DNA from: Amphiduros pacificus
Lineage: Eukaryota > Annelida > Polychaeta > Phyllodocida > Hesionidae
NCBI GenBank assembly: GCA_949316495.1
Contig: OX439000.1
Span: 54,412,220 to 54,476,219 of the forward strand
Reading direction: 5' to 3'
Length of the DNA: 64,000 bases
A program made the position numbers and the translations under genes. A model generated the notes under the pieces. That model was not told where the DNA came from. It did not search any database and was given only the letters and a program-made list of their open reading frames with translations. Shown in pieces: positions 1 to 12,257 of this stretch (position 1 is the stretch's first letter; every line of letters starts with the position of its first letter).

Positions 1-1184
1 AACAGATATGTGACTTGTGTGAACATTTTTGGACGACTCTTATATGTCTTTTTTTACATGTAGGTATTATTTCCAGAAATAGCACAGAGTTACCTGACCT
101 TTTTAACTATCCTATTAAATAAAGAAACATTTTGCTATGGAATATCATTTTAAAGGTGTGACCACTACAAAAATAGATGTGGAATATTCCCCCACTCCAA
201 AAATGTATTAGTTATTTAGAAATGTATATTGTGTTACATTGGTTTCCTTGAAATCAGATTTATTTGAGAATATAATATTTTCGATAAGTTTGCCACAGCG
301 GACCATAAAAGGGCAAAAGGCGTATAGAACGGCGAAATGATCAAGTATGAAGACATTATGATCAGAGCAGAATTAAAGCTGTCGCCACGACTGGGGACAT
401 CAGGTCTGGATATCGTCGGGGGGGCTGGGTGCACTTGGCATCATCTGCTTTGTATGAACCGATCCACCCACCTCGCACTTGACTCCTTTGGATCAAGTTA
501 GCTTTATATCATAACTTGTTCTTGAACTGCACCGACTAATGTTGTTAATAGTGCATATTTACGACAAAAAAAACTGTAAATCGGTGATCATAAGCGATTG
601 CATATCAATCAAATTCATCAGAAGGTAAAATTTAAATTACTCTTGAATTATGGATAAAATAATGGGACAGGATGTATAGATTCAATAATACTGTCTACAA
701 AACCCATTAAATCTATATGTTCTCTAAGATAATAATCACTTAAAGCATTCATGAAACCTGGAAGGTTCCAGGCAATTTTACAGTGGTTTAAAGTATCTGA
801 AAACAATATATGATCTTAAAATTGACATACATATAAGCTATCTGTCTGAAATCCACAAAGGAACATCTGCTCTGAGAATTATGATTTTTTGTGACCACCA
901 AGTACTGCCAGTACTGGACAGGAAGTGTGCTGTGTGACCTTGACCTTTGAACTGTCAGGGGGCTCCGTAAGTCGCAGGAGGTGTTGTTTACCAATTGTCA
1001 AAATTGGAACAACACATTTTTGGCCATTTTTTCACTATTTAGAGAATGAATTGGACGATAACACTTGTCATGATGATAGTGCCTTTTCTTGGCTTTCTTT
1101 TGGTGGTAAAATTATTAAAAACAGAAGAATATTAATGAGATTCTGAGTACAAATGTCCAAGAAGATTTTGCAGAAATTGATAAT
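1..1184. other. AT-rich unique sequence, nothing recognised
   Basis: Only short frames occur here (under 75 codons) and none resembles a known protein. There is no clear repeat. Confidence 0.5.
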
Positions 1185-1430
1185 TCAGTTTTATATGTTC
1201 TGATATGTATATCACTTAAATAGAACCCCAATATGAAGATTTCATCTTTGTCTTCTATATAAAGTCATTATTCTTAATATTTTCTATGTTTGCAAAATAT
1301 AATTCAATTCTTTATGTTCTGATGTGTATTTCTATCAAATAGAACCCCATCATGAAGATTTCATCTTTGTTTTCTATACAAAATCATTATTTTTTTATAT
1401 TTTATATTATATGTTTGCAAAAAAAGTTCT
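1185..1430 (+). mobile_element. Two tandem copies of a LINE-3'-UTR-like unit
   Basis: Two units about 119 bp apart share TAGAACCCCA and GAAGATTTCATCTTTG. They match, in opposite orientation, the units next to the LINE tail at 29.2-29.45 kb, so this is probably a tailless piece of the same element family. Confidence 0.5.
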
Positions 1431-1437
1431 ATACAGC

Positions 1438-1725
1438 CCAGCCTTTAAGGGGGAATCCATGCAGCCTTTGATGTCTTCCCATTCAGTGGTGTGAAAAACC
1501 CCAAATTTCATCAAAATGGGTCAAATCATAAATTTCACTGACACCAATTATCAGCATTCACAGTTTTGCCATTCAAAGTCCTTGTGATTTAAGGCCAAAC
1601 CAGTGATCAAAGGGTTTTATGTCACTTTTTCCATATCTTGGCCTTTAAGTTAAGGGGGATTCCATGCAGCCTTTGAGTCATGTCTTCCCTTTTTGACAGA
1701 AAGGTTTTCACATGCATAAAATATT
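1438..1725. mobile_element. Old diverged fragment of the foldback transposon family
   Basis: CACTGACACCAATTATCAGC at 1538 and the CATTCACAG that follows match a module at about 63,626 (CACTGATACCAATTATCAGC). GTGTGAAAA near 1490 and GTCTTCCCTTTTTGACA near 1682 also match it in the same order. CpG positions of the young copy are mostly TG or CA here. No terminal motif remains. Confidence 0.55.
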
Positions 1726-2283
1726 TTTCAAATAAATAGTATACTTTTCCCATAAATAATATATCTTTCACAAACATAAGATATTTGTCACAACCATAAA
1801 ATAGTTATATCATTGATTCAAATAATATTAAAATAATCTTATGTTGTTCTGAAGTATACTTCAGACAATTAATTGTACAAAACATCTCCACCCTGTTTCC
1901 CAAGCTGGACAGGTGCCCAACTGGTAACTCATTAGGTGTTTACACGAGATCACAGACCAGCTAAGCAAAACTTGTTGACAAAGTGTTCAATTGCTGGTGT
2001 AGGTTTCAGCAGACAACTGATCAACTTTCAAGTGCCACAGAAAGTTGCAAACAGGGAATATTTGGGGTAATACTACATAAAAGCACTGTTTAGAGTATAA
2101 ATATTCATTTCATGTAAAGAAAATGTGTCTGAAAGTCAGGTTTCATGAATGCTTTAAGTGTTTTACATCAAATAAAAACGTATGGACCCCATACTTCGTT
2201 TTTTAAGTTTGTTAGGAGCATTAAGTTTTGATGTTTCCTTATTTTCTCAAAATGCGCCTAAGAAATATTACTGGATGCACTTT

Positions 2284-3526
2284 CAAACTATCACAGAATG
2301 GACTATATACTGGATATAGGATGGACTGTATACTGGATGAACATACCCAACTATTATACGATGGACTGTATACTGGATGAACATACCCAACTATCATACG
2401 ATGGACTGTATACTGGATGAACATATCCAACTATCATACGATGGACTGTATACTGGATGAACATAACCAACTATCATACGATGGACTGTATACTGGATGA
2501 ACATACCCAACTATTATACGATGGACTGTATACTGGATGAACATACCCAACTATCATACGATGGACTGTATACTGGATGAACATATCCAACTATCATACG
2601 ATGCACTGTATACTGGATGAACATAACCAACTATCATACGATGGACTGTATACTGGATGAACATATCCAACTATCATACGATGCACTGTATACTGGATGA
2701 ACATAACCAACTATCATACGATGGACTGTATACTGGATGAACATATCCAACTATCATACGATGGACTGTATACTGGATGAACATATCCAACTATCATACG
2801 ATGGACTGTATACTGGATGAACATACCCAACTATCATACGATGGACTGTATACTGGATGAACATATCCAACTATCATACGATGGACTGTATACTGGATGA
2901 ACATATCCAACTATCATACGATGGACTGTATACTGGATGAACATATCCAACTATCATACGATGCACTGTATACTGGATGAACATACCCAACTATCATACG
3001 ATGGACTGTATACTGGATGAACATATCCAACTATCATACGATGGACTGTATACTGGATGAACATACCCAACTATCATACGATGGACTGTATACTGGATGA
3101 ACATATCCAACTATCATACGATGGACTGTATACTGGATGAACATACCCAACTATCATACGATGCACTGTATACTGGATGAACATACCCAACTATCATACG
3201 ATGGACTGTATACTGGATGAACATATCCAACTATCATACGATGGACTGTATACTGGATGAACATACCCAACTATCATAAGATGGACTGTATACTGGATGA
3301 ACATACCCAACTATCATACGATGGACTGTATACTGGATGAACATATCCAACTATCATACGATGGACTGTATACTTGATGAACATACCCATACGATGCACT
3401 GTATACTGGATGTATCATACGATGGACTGTATACTGGATGAACATACCCAACTATCATACGATGGATTGTATACTGGATGAACATATCCAATTATCACAG
3501 GATGTAATGTGTACTGAATATAGCAA
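2284..3526. repeat. 40-bp minisatellite, about 31 copies
   Basis: The unit contains ATGGACTGTATACTGGATGA followed by ACATAYCCAACTATCATACG, 40 bp in all. Copies are 95% alike or better over most of the array. Variants (ATGCACTG, ACATAACC) are scattered. The edges are degenerate, and copies near 3,385-3,425 are shortened. Confidence 0.97.
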
Positions 3527-4540
3527 TATCATAGGATAAATTTTAAAATCTGGTATTTTATGATCAGATAAAAGTTTTTAGTAAATTGGCAATAAATAAC
3601 TTTAAACTTTATAGAAGTCATATTGACCTTTGTGTGAGAGATTCGGAGTAGGAGAGAAGATGCAAACTATGTGGTGCCCAAAGTGAAACACTTAGAGGGT
3701 AGGAAACACAGCCGACAGGTCCTCCAGCACCGGCAATGGGCGACTCCTTCCTGCCTTGTACACACTACAGCAATCAACATCCATCTCCATAGCAATTAAG
3801 TACACTATCAAAGTCTTGATAGTGTACGTTTCTTTTCTTTTCTTTACACCCCCTAGTCACTTGTCAATAAGATCTTCATTAGCCCCAGATGCCGTAATGT
3901 TCCTGCAGCTGGGGAAAGGAAATATCATGATATATAAATATTATTGTCCCAAATTGCATCCTTAATTACCTGTTCATATCAAAAGTATTGCAATTCATCC
4001 TTGCAATATGTTGCAAAATTTTGCAATTATATGTAACGTACTGTCTGTTAAGATTTTAAATATAAATCTTATTTTCATTCAAATTCACAATTAGTCTTTT
4101 TTATTGAAAGAACGAAATGTAAAGTACTAAACACTCTATGAAATTACGTTCATGCTTCATGGAGATAATGTCAGTTGATATTAAAAGTTTAAAACAACAA
4201 ATAAGTTTGTTAGGTGTTGAAAAAATGCTCTAATAGGTATTCAAGTGGCAATTTCATCTTTTGCTGTGAGTAGACATGACGTACACAGGACAAAAGCCAC
4301 GACTCCTTCTAATCACCTTTGGCAACCAGACACCGCCACTTGTTATCAGTATTTGCCGTGTGTCGGGTAGTCTCAGGTACGCAGGCTTTGTTTGGAAGCT
4401 ATCTGATCAGGGAGAGTCAGGTACGCAGGCCACAGACCGGACGGCGCCTTTACATGGCATCTACAGACGGATGGCGACTGTGGCAACACAAGCATCTCCG
4501 ACACAGCGACAGGCACTCATCATCATAAAGGGCGCTATAC
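3527..4540. other. Unique spacer between 40-bp and 26-bp arrays
   Basis: No gene is recognised. CAGGTACGCAGG occurs twice around 4,374 and 4,420. Confidence 0.5.
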
Positions 4541-4775
4541 ATGAACACCAACAAGTGGCAACAAAGATGAACACCAACAAGTGGCAACAAAGATGAACAC
4601 CAACAAGTGGCAACAAAGATGAACACCAACAAGTGGCAACAAAGATGAACACCAACAAGTGGCAACAAAGATGAACACCAACAAGTGGCAACAAAGATGA
4701 ACACCAACAAGTGGCAACAAAGATGAACACCAACAAGTGGCAACAAAGATGAACACCAACAAGTGGCAACAAAGA
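4541..4775. repeat. 26-bp minisatellite, nine identical copies
   Basis: The unit is ATGAACACCAACAAGTGGCA followed by ACAAAG. All nine copies appear identical. It reads through in several frames on the minus strand only because the unit lacks stops. Confidence 0.97.
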
Positions 4776-5211
4776 TTGTATTTTCGATGAAATATTTAGT
4801 CCAATTCTCCCATTTCAACATTATATCTCATTCTACACATGTCTGTCGTAACCACACCTTAAACTATGCTGCACTTTGTAGTAGTTTTTTTTATAGTAAG
4901 CTGGGCAAGAAAAATAAGTGGCACTATTCGGATTTGAGCAACAATGGACGGTGGTCAAGTAGACTGACCTGACGCCACATTGTCTCCCGATCAGCTGACA
5001 CACACATGGAACATGCATCACGACAATGATGATCAAATGCTGCCCATTACCAACCGGACAGAACCTTGGCACGAGACAACCATCTTCTGGCTCGTCCATA
5101 ATTCCCTGTATACACGATATTGTTAAATACAGGCTTGGACCAATTCAATTAAAGAAATATTCCATGTGTTTACTCCAACATTACGAAGTTGACAACAAAG
5201 TATTGTTACTT

Positions 5212-6094
5212 CAGTTAGGGGCTCACAAACTGAACCACAATGTTCTGTCTCGTACTTAAAAGTTGACAAACTGTTCAGTTTCATTCTTAAGGCTAACAGA
5301 CTGGGCGCAATGTTCAGTTTCATTCTTAGGGCTAACAGACTGGGCCACAATGTTCACTCTCGTACTTACGGGCTAACAGACTGGGCCACAATGTTCACTC
5401 TCGTATGTACGGGCTAACAGACTGGGCCACAATGTTCACTCTCGTACTTACGGGCTAACAGACTGGGCCACAATGTTCACTCTCGTACTTACGGGCTAAC
5501 AGACTGGGCCACAATGTTCACTCTCGTACGTACGGGCTAACAGACTGGGCCACAATGTTCACTCTCGTACGTACGGGCTAACAGACTGGGCCACAATGTT
5601 CACTTTCGTACTTACGGGCAAACAGACTGGGCCACAATGTTCACTCGCATACTTACGGGCTAACAGACTGGGCCACAATGTTCACTCTCGTACTTATGGG
5701 CTAACAGACTGGGCCACAATGTTCACTCGCATACTTACGGGCTAACAGACTGGGCCACAATGTTCACTCGCATACTTACGGGCTAACAGACTGGGCCACA
5801 ATGTTCACTCGCATACTTACGGGCTAACAGACTGGGCCACAATGTTCACTCTCGTACGTACGGGCTAACAGACTGGGCCACAATGTTCACTCTCGTACTT
5901 ACGGGCTAACAGACTGGGTCACAATGTTCACTCGCGTACTTACGGGCTAACAGACTGGGCCACAATGTTCACTCGCGTACTTACGGGCTAACAGACTGGG
6001 CCACAATGTTCACTCTCGTACTTACGGGCTAACAGACTGGGCCACAATGTTCACTCTCGTACTTACGGGCTAACAGACTGGGCCACAATGTTCA
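5212..6094. repeat. 41-bp minisatellite, about 21 copies
   Basis: The unit contains GGGCTAACAGACTGGGCCAC, then AATGTTCACTCTCGTACTTAC. The first three copies (5,212-5,340) are diverged; the rest differ mainly at CTCGTACTT/CGCATACTT/CTCGTACGT. Confidence 0.97.
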
Positions 6095-6849
6095 CTGCTG
6101 CTGTGATTGTTCCACATCTTAAAATTAATATTCTAAAAAATATTGTTAACCTCTCCATATAAAAGAAATTTCCAAGTTTTAAGAAAAATCATTTAACAAC
6201 ATATAAACCAATAATTATTTGCTATAACGTTCCAAAAGGTCTCGCTGTGACTTTTTTAAAAGACGTGCATGCGAGCCAATAAGGTGCACACTGAATTACC
6301 TCACAAAGTAAATGCAATGAATATTGGTGGTACTTTTCGTGGTACTTTGGTTTGTTATAAGAGACGAGGGCATTGTTTGATTGTCACTTTGGCATAAAGT
6401 GGTCTGAAGTGACCGCAGTTGTAGGAGACTACATGTCTGGTGGAGGGATAAGAGAGGAAGATAACTGGACCTGGCTTTCTTGAAGGTCAATCAGCTTGAA
6501 AGCCTCGCTGGGTAGCTCTCAAAGGACAAAATCTGCCAGTATGCTCTGTGATTATGACATTCTTACCATGAACCAGTAAGCCCAGACCATTATGTCATGA
6601 GAGATTTTGTACTTACATTAACAAACAGAACTAATTTTTGGTAATACCGTACTGCCCAGATAATGGCTGGCTTCCGCACAAAGCTAACATCGAAACTTTA
6701 AAACTGCAAGTACCTCATTATTGAATCAAATAGTACGTTATGCGGAACTCACAATGTGTGATTAGTGGCTGGCGGTTATTATCCATTCCTAATGTCTGGC
6801 TTTGCTAACTGTATGTTGCTGCATGAAGGACAGGAATCAGATAGTGTCA
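6095..6849. other. Unique AT-rich spacer
   Basis: Nothing is recognised between the 41-bp array and the GC-rich island. Confidence 0.5.
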
Positions 6850-7450
6850 TTATGTGTATGTGTAGGGCGTGGGTTTGTGATGTGCGCTATCAGGACCTGG
6901 CATCGCTGCCTGCTCCCGCCGGACGGAGAGGGCATAAGGGGGCCACACGCCACCGGGGCCGCACACCTCCTGCCGTCAGCCAAACACACTTATCATATAT
7001 CCTCAAATATATTCTCCCAGTTTTGATCAAAGAAATAAAAGTATTAAATGAGGGGAAACTCAAAATTACTTTTTTTACACACGGAAAACCAAACATTACC
7101 CATTTAGAAGCGGACAGAGTATTCTTGACAGCTACTTTAGACGCAAACGTATTATGGGACAAATTCAAAACTGTGAAAATCCTTTATCCCTGTGAGCACA
7201 GCATATAACATACAGCAATGGTGCTGTGCTCTGACTGAGCGGGCAGGACAGCGGCCCGACGTCCTATCTGATCTGCCATAATTAGTGTGGCATCAGAGGG
7301 TAGTAGGCTGGCAGCGGGCAGAGTCAGGATGATGCCAAGGGCAGATAGGGCCCTGTTTACCCCCTCCCTACGCAGGCTACTCCCGCCCCGAGGCGCCCTA
7401 ACACCACCCTACACCGGGCAAATTGGGCCCCAAGTTGACTGAGTCTGCTA
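6850..7450. other. GC- and CpG-rich non-coding island
   Basis: This part is clearly richer in GC than its surroundings (for example CCGGGGCCGCACACC and CCCGCCCCGAGGCGCCC). An overlapping 147-codon plus-strand frame (6,765-7,208) matches no family I know and its composition changes halfway. It could be an unmethylated regulatory element or an unrecognised exon; neither is shown. Confidence 0.35.
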
Positions 7451-7904
7451 ACAATGACGTGCCATCGCCATTACCATGGCGTCACTTAATTTCTGAACTG
7501 TTTCTGTTCAACACAAAGCTGGCTCCAGACACGAAAGCTACTGATTTTGGTACACTGTCAAGCCAGACAACATTCCCTGCAGCATAATTATCATATCAGC
7601 CTGGCTTATGGCAAATTGAGACTTACAACGACAAATCGCTCTTAAACCAATAATTACTCTATGATTTCAAACTTTGATGGTCCTGTGTAATGTTTCAGTT
7701 GAAACCATATTCTCATATAGGCGCAACTTTTACTTGTATGGTTGGTCATCGAAAAAAATATAATAAAAAAAATGTGCAACAAAACATAACGTTGAAAAAA
7801 GTAATCATAGATTCAATGGCTATTTCTCTGACAAAGGAAATGGTGAAACTTGAATTTCTATGTAAAATAACATAGGAGGGATGCAAAACAACATCTGAAG
7901 GGGT
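7451..7904. other. Unique spacer
   Basis: No gene or repeat is recognised. Confidence 0.5.
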
Positions 7905-8205
7905 GGACAAGATATGCTTACTGTGGTGTGTCTATGAAGAGATCGATTGAATATGGCTTGTCAATAGCGAGATATGATTACTATAGTTTGTCTATGCCTG
8001 GGAATATATGGTAACTTTGTGATGCGTCTATCATGAGATATGGTAACTATATTGTGTATATGATGAGAAATTGTTACTTTTGTGTGTTTGTGGCAACATA
8101 TTGCTAGCATAGCAAAACATGATTACTTAGAGTTATTATTGCAAGATATAATGACTATGGTGTGTCTATGGCAAGATATGGTTGCTACAGTGATATGCTT
8201 TTACT
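7905..8205. repeat. Degenerate minisatellite, unit about 35 bp
   Basis: Imperfect copies of a GATATGGTTACTATGGTGTG phrase followed by TCTATG recur through this stretch, each different. It looks like an old decaying array. Confidence 0.6.
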
Positions 8206-9555
8206 GTGCTGTGTTTTTCTCTATATGCTTCGAGTAATATGTACCGGTATTACGCTAAGGTCGATATGATGAGATGAGATGGTTACCCTGACTTGTGATT
8301 GATAATCAGTTGAAATGGAGATAGATGCAAGCCGTCACGAGTTGCTACATGACAAATTTTGTCTTTTACTGATGGCAGGTATTGAATAAAAAATAAAAAG
8401 TATTTTTGTTAAAATAACAATACTAGTATATCATTGAGGATACTTTGTGTATTTGAATATATTTTTGAGAAGATTATTTTTGCATGCGATTCTTGTGCAA
8501 TTAACACTGCTTTGTTTTCCTTCTATTGGCCATTAAACAAAGTATGACCAACCGTACTAAGTTTTAGTTTCAGTTTCAACTTGTACGTAAAACTTATCAC
8601 GTTTTTATGTCTCCTAAAAGTTACTCATCTATTTTGTAAGTTTTGTTTGGTCTTTGTTGCAGTAATCAACACTTTGTCGAACCGACGACTGACGCCCAGA
8701 AGAGACTAAGGCGGTTCAGTTTCAAAGTGTTTGTGACGCGATCATGCAGACGCTGCTCCTGCAGACGACGATCACACCATGTCTCATGAGACAACGGATC
8801 TGCGAGAAGCGCCTTTTGCTGAGACAGTGAGGAAACAGTGCAGCTCTGAGTGGCTTTTCTCCCGCAAGTTTGACATCAGAAGTGGGAAATGTTGTGATCC
8901 TTCTGCTGTGACCTGCCTCGCGGTGGCGAGTCTTAGTGAAGCTGTCTGCCTCCCATGGCAGGCTCCTTAATCTAACAATCTTCCTCTGTGGAGATACAAG
9001 GGCGGCACGCCGGTGAATGGGCCCTTCCTGCCTACTATAGTGTCCTTGAGCCGCTAAATCCGGCAGCTGGAGGCGTGGTCCCTCACGGCCTGGGATGTGG
9101 CGCCACCTGGTGAGTCCTCAACCTGTGGGATCAGTGTAGCAGACAAGATATGACCCTTCAGATGAGACAGAATCATGGCTGAACACATGACCTGTAGGAC
9201 AGCTGCCCAAAGGACACTCCTGTCCACTGCTCACACACTGACCTATGTCAATGTGGACAGCGACACCATGGCTGAAGCAACAAAGCCAATGCACAGACGG
9301 ACATTATGGCACTCTCATGGCACAAGAGTTGTGAAAGCCTGGCTCCACCAGGATGGATCAACAAACAGTCAGTGCATTTGACATGCGTAGCACCCCTTTT
9401 AAGCAGTTCAGGTAAAATGGACACAGAATAAAGGATAATAAATACATTTGATTTTCAAATATGCCTTTTCTTCTATTGCCAAAGTTTTAATTATCTCCCC
9501 AATCCTTTAATTCCATGAGAAGCAGCATCCATAGGATACATTATCAGTTTGGATC
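8206..9555. other. Unique spacer with a CpG-containing patch
   Basis: The part from 8,670 to 9,150 is GC-richer with many CpGs, including TGGCGCCA at about 9,101. A 63-codon frame at 8,779-8,970 is not recognised. Confidence 0.4.
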
Positions 9556-10243
9556 CATAGAATAATACAGCCCCCAGGCAGCATCTATAGGACAATGTGT
9601 TCATCATGCATGGCATAATACAGCCCCCAGGCAGCATCTATAGGACAATGTGTTCATCATGCATGACATAATACAGCCCCCAGGTAGCATCTATAGGACA
9701 ATGTGTTCATCATGCATGGCATAATACAGCCCCCAGGCAGCATCTATAGGACAATGTGTTCATCATGCATGACATAATACAGCCCCCAGGCAGCATCTAT
9801 AGGACAATGTGTTCATCATGCATGACATAATACAGCCCCCAGGCAGCATCTATGGGACAATGTGTTCATCATGCATGACATAATACAGCCCCCAGGCAGC
9901 ATCTATAGGACAATGTGTTCATCATGTATGGCATGATACAGCCCCCAGGCAGCATCTATAGGACGATATGTTCATCATGTATGGCATGATACAGCCCCCA
10001 GGCAACATCTATAGGGCAATGTGTTCATCATGCATGGCATGATACAGACCCCAGGCAGCATCTATAGGACGATATGTTCATCATGTATGGCATGATACAG
10101 CCCCCAGGCAGCATCTATAGGGCAATGTGTTCATCATGCATGGCATGATACAGACCCCAGGCAGCATCTATAGGACAATGTGTTCATCATGCATGGCATG
10201 ATACAGCCCCCAGGCAGCATCTATAGGACGATATGTTCATCAT
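9556..10243. repeat. 53-bp minisatellite, about 13 copies
   Basis: The unit contains ATAATACAGCCCCCAGGCAG, then CATCTATAGGACAATGTG. Left-half copies are of the CATAATACAG type. Right-half copies carry CATGATACAG, and GACGATATG alternates with GGCAATGTG there. Confidence 0.96.
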
Positions 10244-10494
10244 ACATCAAAATGTAGCCATCATATTGCATAAATTGGACAGTGCAGCAGCGTTTTAACA
10301 ACTTTCATTGCACTGAACACTCGTGAAATAAAATTTAGTAGACAATGCGGTCATTAAGTTTAGTGTTCACATGACAATGTGCATATGTCCATCTGTACTG
10401 CTTTTATTTGAGCTGAACTAGTTTCTTATCATTTGGTATCTCGATCTATCAAAAATACTTCTTTATATAAAACGTATACAGCACACAAAACTCA

Positions 10495-10862
10495 CTATGG
10501 GTAGGTCCCCCTTTGACAATGCCTGGTTAAATTGTCCCCCAGCAAGGTTATTGCTCGCCCGCTCGGATTGGGCGTAAAACGTCGTGGTCCCGTGTATCTG
10601 ACCCTATCCCAGAGCACGTTAAAGAACCCAGTAGCACTTATCGAAAAGAGTAGGGGGAACCCGGTGCGAATGGTCTCTGAAAAAAACCTGTTAGTTAACC
10701 AACTCACAACAACAATAGTCCATTTGTCAATAGCAATAATCAATGACCAAATTTAACAATACATGATTGCAATTCACAGCAATCACACTGCAGGGCCGCC
10801 TCTCCAGGCTACGGCCCTCTTGCAATTTAATATTGCATAGATTTCATTCATTCATTCACAAT
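10495..10862 (+). mobile_element. SINE or truncated LINE 3' end
   Basis: The stretch CACGTTAAAGAACCCAGTAG, followed by CACTTATCGAAAAGAGTAGG, is a phrase I know from dispersed retroelements of several invertebrates. It is followed by a GC-rich hairpin-like part (GGGCCG..TACGGCCC, 10,793-10,820) and a short ATTC-repeat tail (about 10,845-10,858). No reading frame of interest is present. Superfamily is not resolved from sequence alone. Confidence 0.45.
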
Positions 10863-11324
10863 GGTTTCTTAAATAATGGCTTACTTTTTATTTACGTTTT
10901 GTCAGCCAGGCCCGCGTAATGTGAATTAGAATGATTATACAAATCTCTTCAGTCACAAGATGTATTTTGAAGGGAATCCCGGACAGTAGACATGATAATC
11001 GAGTTGGAATTTGTCTTTCTTTTAAATATCTTAATTAGACGTTAAATGTTACTTTTGTTCCATATATCTCTAGAACTATTTACAGCACTTCTTTTTCTGG
11101 ATATTTTTCAAGGACCCTGCCAGTCCTAAGCCAAGGTGGTGGCAGTGATCCGCGCCTGTCACTTTGTGGTTGTTGTATGAAAGAGATACGGTTATCAAGT
11201 GTCACGTACTCGCACGTGGAGTCTGATAATCTGAGGCTACAAGAGCAAGGACAGAGCCGTGTGTTGTGCCGTGCAAGGCGCCATCCTGCCTGCCCTGTTC
11301 AGCGGCACAAAGTAGTCGCGGTCC
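10863..11324. other. Unique spacer before the 74-bp array
   Basis: AT-rich sequence turns GC-richer from about 11,110. No feature is recognised. Confidence 0.5.
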
Positions 11325-12208
11325 TAGGCGCTCACTCTTGCCGCGGGCGTGCGCCCTCAGACTGGGTGCAACCCACAGCTCAGTCTCGATCACTCCACGG
11401 GACGCTCACTCTTGCCGCAGGCGTGCGCTCTCAGACTGGGTGCAACCCACAGCTCAGTCTCGATCACTCCACGGGGCGCTCACTCTTGCCACAGGCGTGC
11501 GCCCTCAGATTGGGTGCAACCCACAGCTCAGTATCGATCACTCCACGGGGCGCTCACTCTTGCCACAGGCGTGCACCCTCAGATTGGGTGCAACCCACAG
11601 CTCAGTCTCGATCACTCCACGGGGCGCTCACTCTTGCCACAGGCGTGCACTCTCAGACTGGGTGCAACCCACAGCTCAGTCTCGATCACTCCACGGGGCG
11701 CTCACTCTTGCCACAGGCCTTCGCCCTCAGACTGGGTGCAACCCACAGCTCAGTCTCGATCACTCCACGGGGCGGTCACTCTTGCCACAGGCGTGCGCCC
11801 TCAGACTGGGTGCAACCCACAGCTCAGTCTCGATCACTCCACGGGGCGCTCACTCTTGCCACAGGCGTGCACTCTCAGACTGGGTGCAACCCACAGCTCA
11901 GTCTCGATCACTCCACGGGGCGCTCACTCTTGCCACAGGCCTTCGCCCTCAGACTGGGTGCAACCCACAGCTCAGTCTCGATCACTCCACGGGGCGCTCA
12001 CTCTTGCCGCAGGCGTGCACTCTCAGACTGGGTGCAACCCACAGCTCAGTCTCGATCACTCCACGGGGCACTCACTCTTGCCACAGGCCTTCGCCCTCAG
12101 ACTGGGTGCAACCCACAGCTCAGTCTCGATCACTCCACGGGGCGGTCACTCTTGCCACAGGCGTGCGCCCTCAGACTGGGTGCAACCCACAGCTCAGCCT
12201 CGATCACT
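11325..12208. repeat. 74-bp minisatellite with higher-order pattern, about 12 copies
   Basis: The unit contains CAGACTGGGTGCAACCCACA and GATCACTCCACGGGGCGCTC. Variants tagged CGTGCACTC (A), CCTTCGCCC (B) and GGCGGTCACTC..CGTGCGCCC (C) run A-B-C-A-B-A-B-C from about 11,640. All three plus frames are open for about 300 codons. The unit is not a multiple of three, so this reflects a stop-free unit and not a gene. Confidence 0.96.
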
Positions 12209-12257
12209 CAGAGATATTGGGTCTTTGAAACTGGGTTACTAGATACTAGCTATGAAG

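Noticed and set aside
4450-4821. Cys/Leu/Val-rich repetitive frames on the minus strand
   Set aside because: Translation of nine identical 26-bp units in several frames; not a protein.
6765-7208. A 147-codon frame as a gene
   Set aside because: No family resemblance, abrupt composition change inside the frame, and frames open on the other strand too.
2284-10243. CRISPR-like arrays, given regular repeat spacing
   Set aside because: The units are directly tandem with no unique spacers, there are no cas genes, and the DNA is animal with introns.
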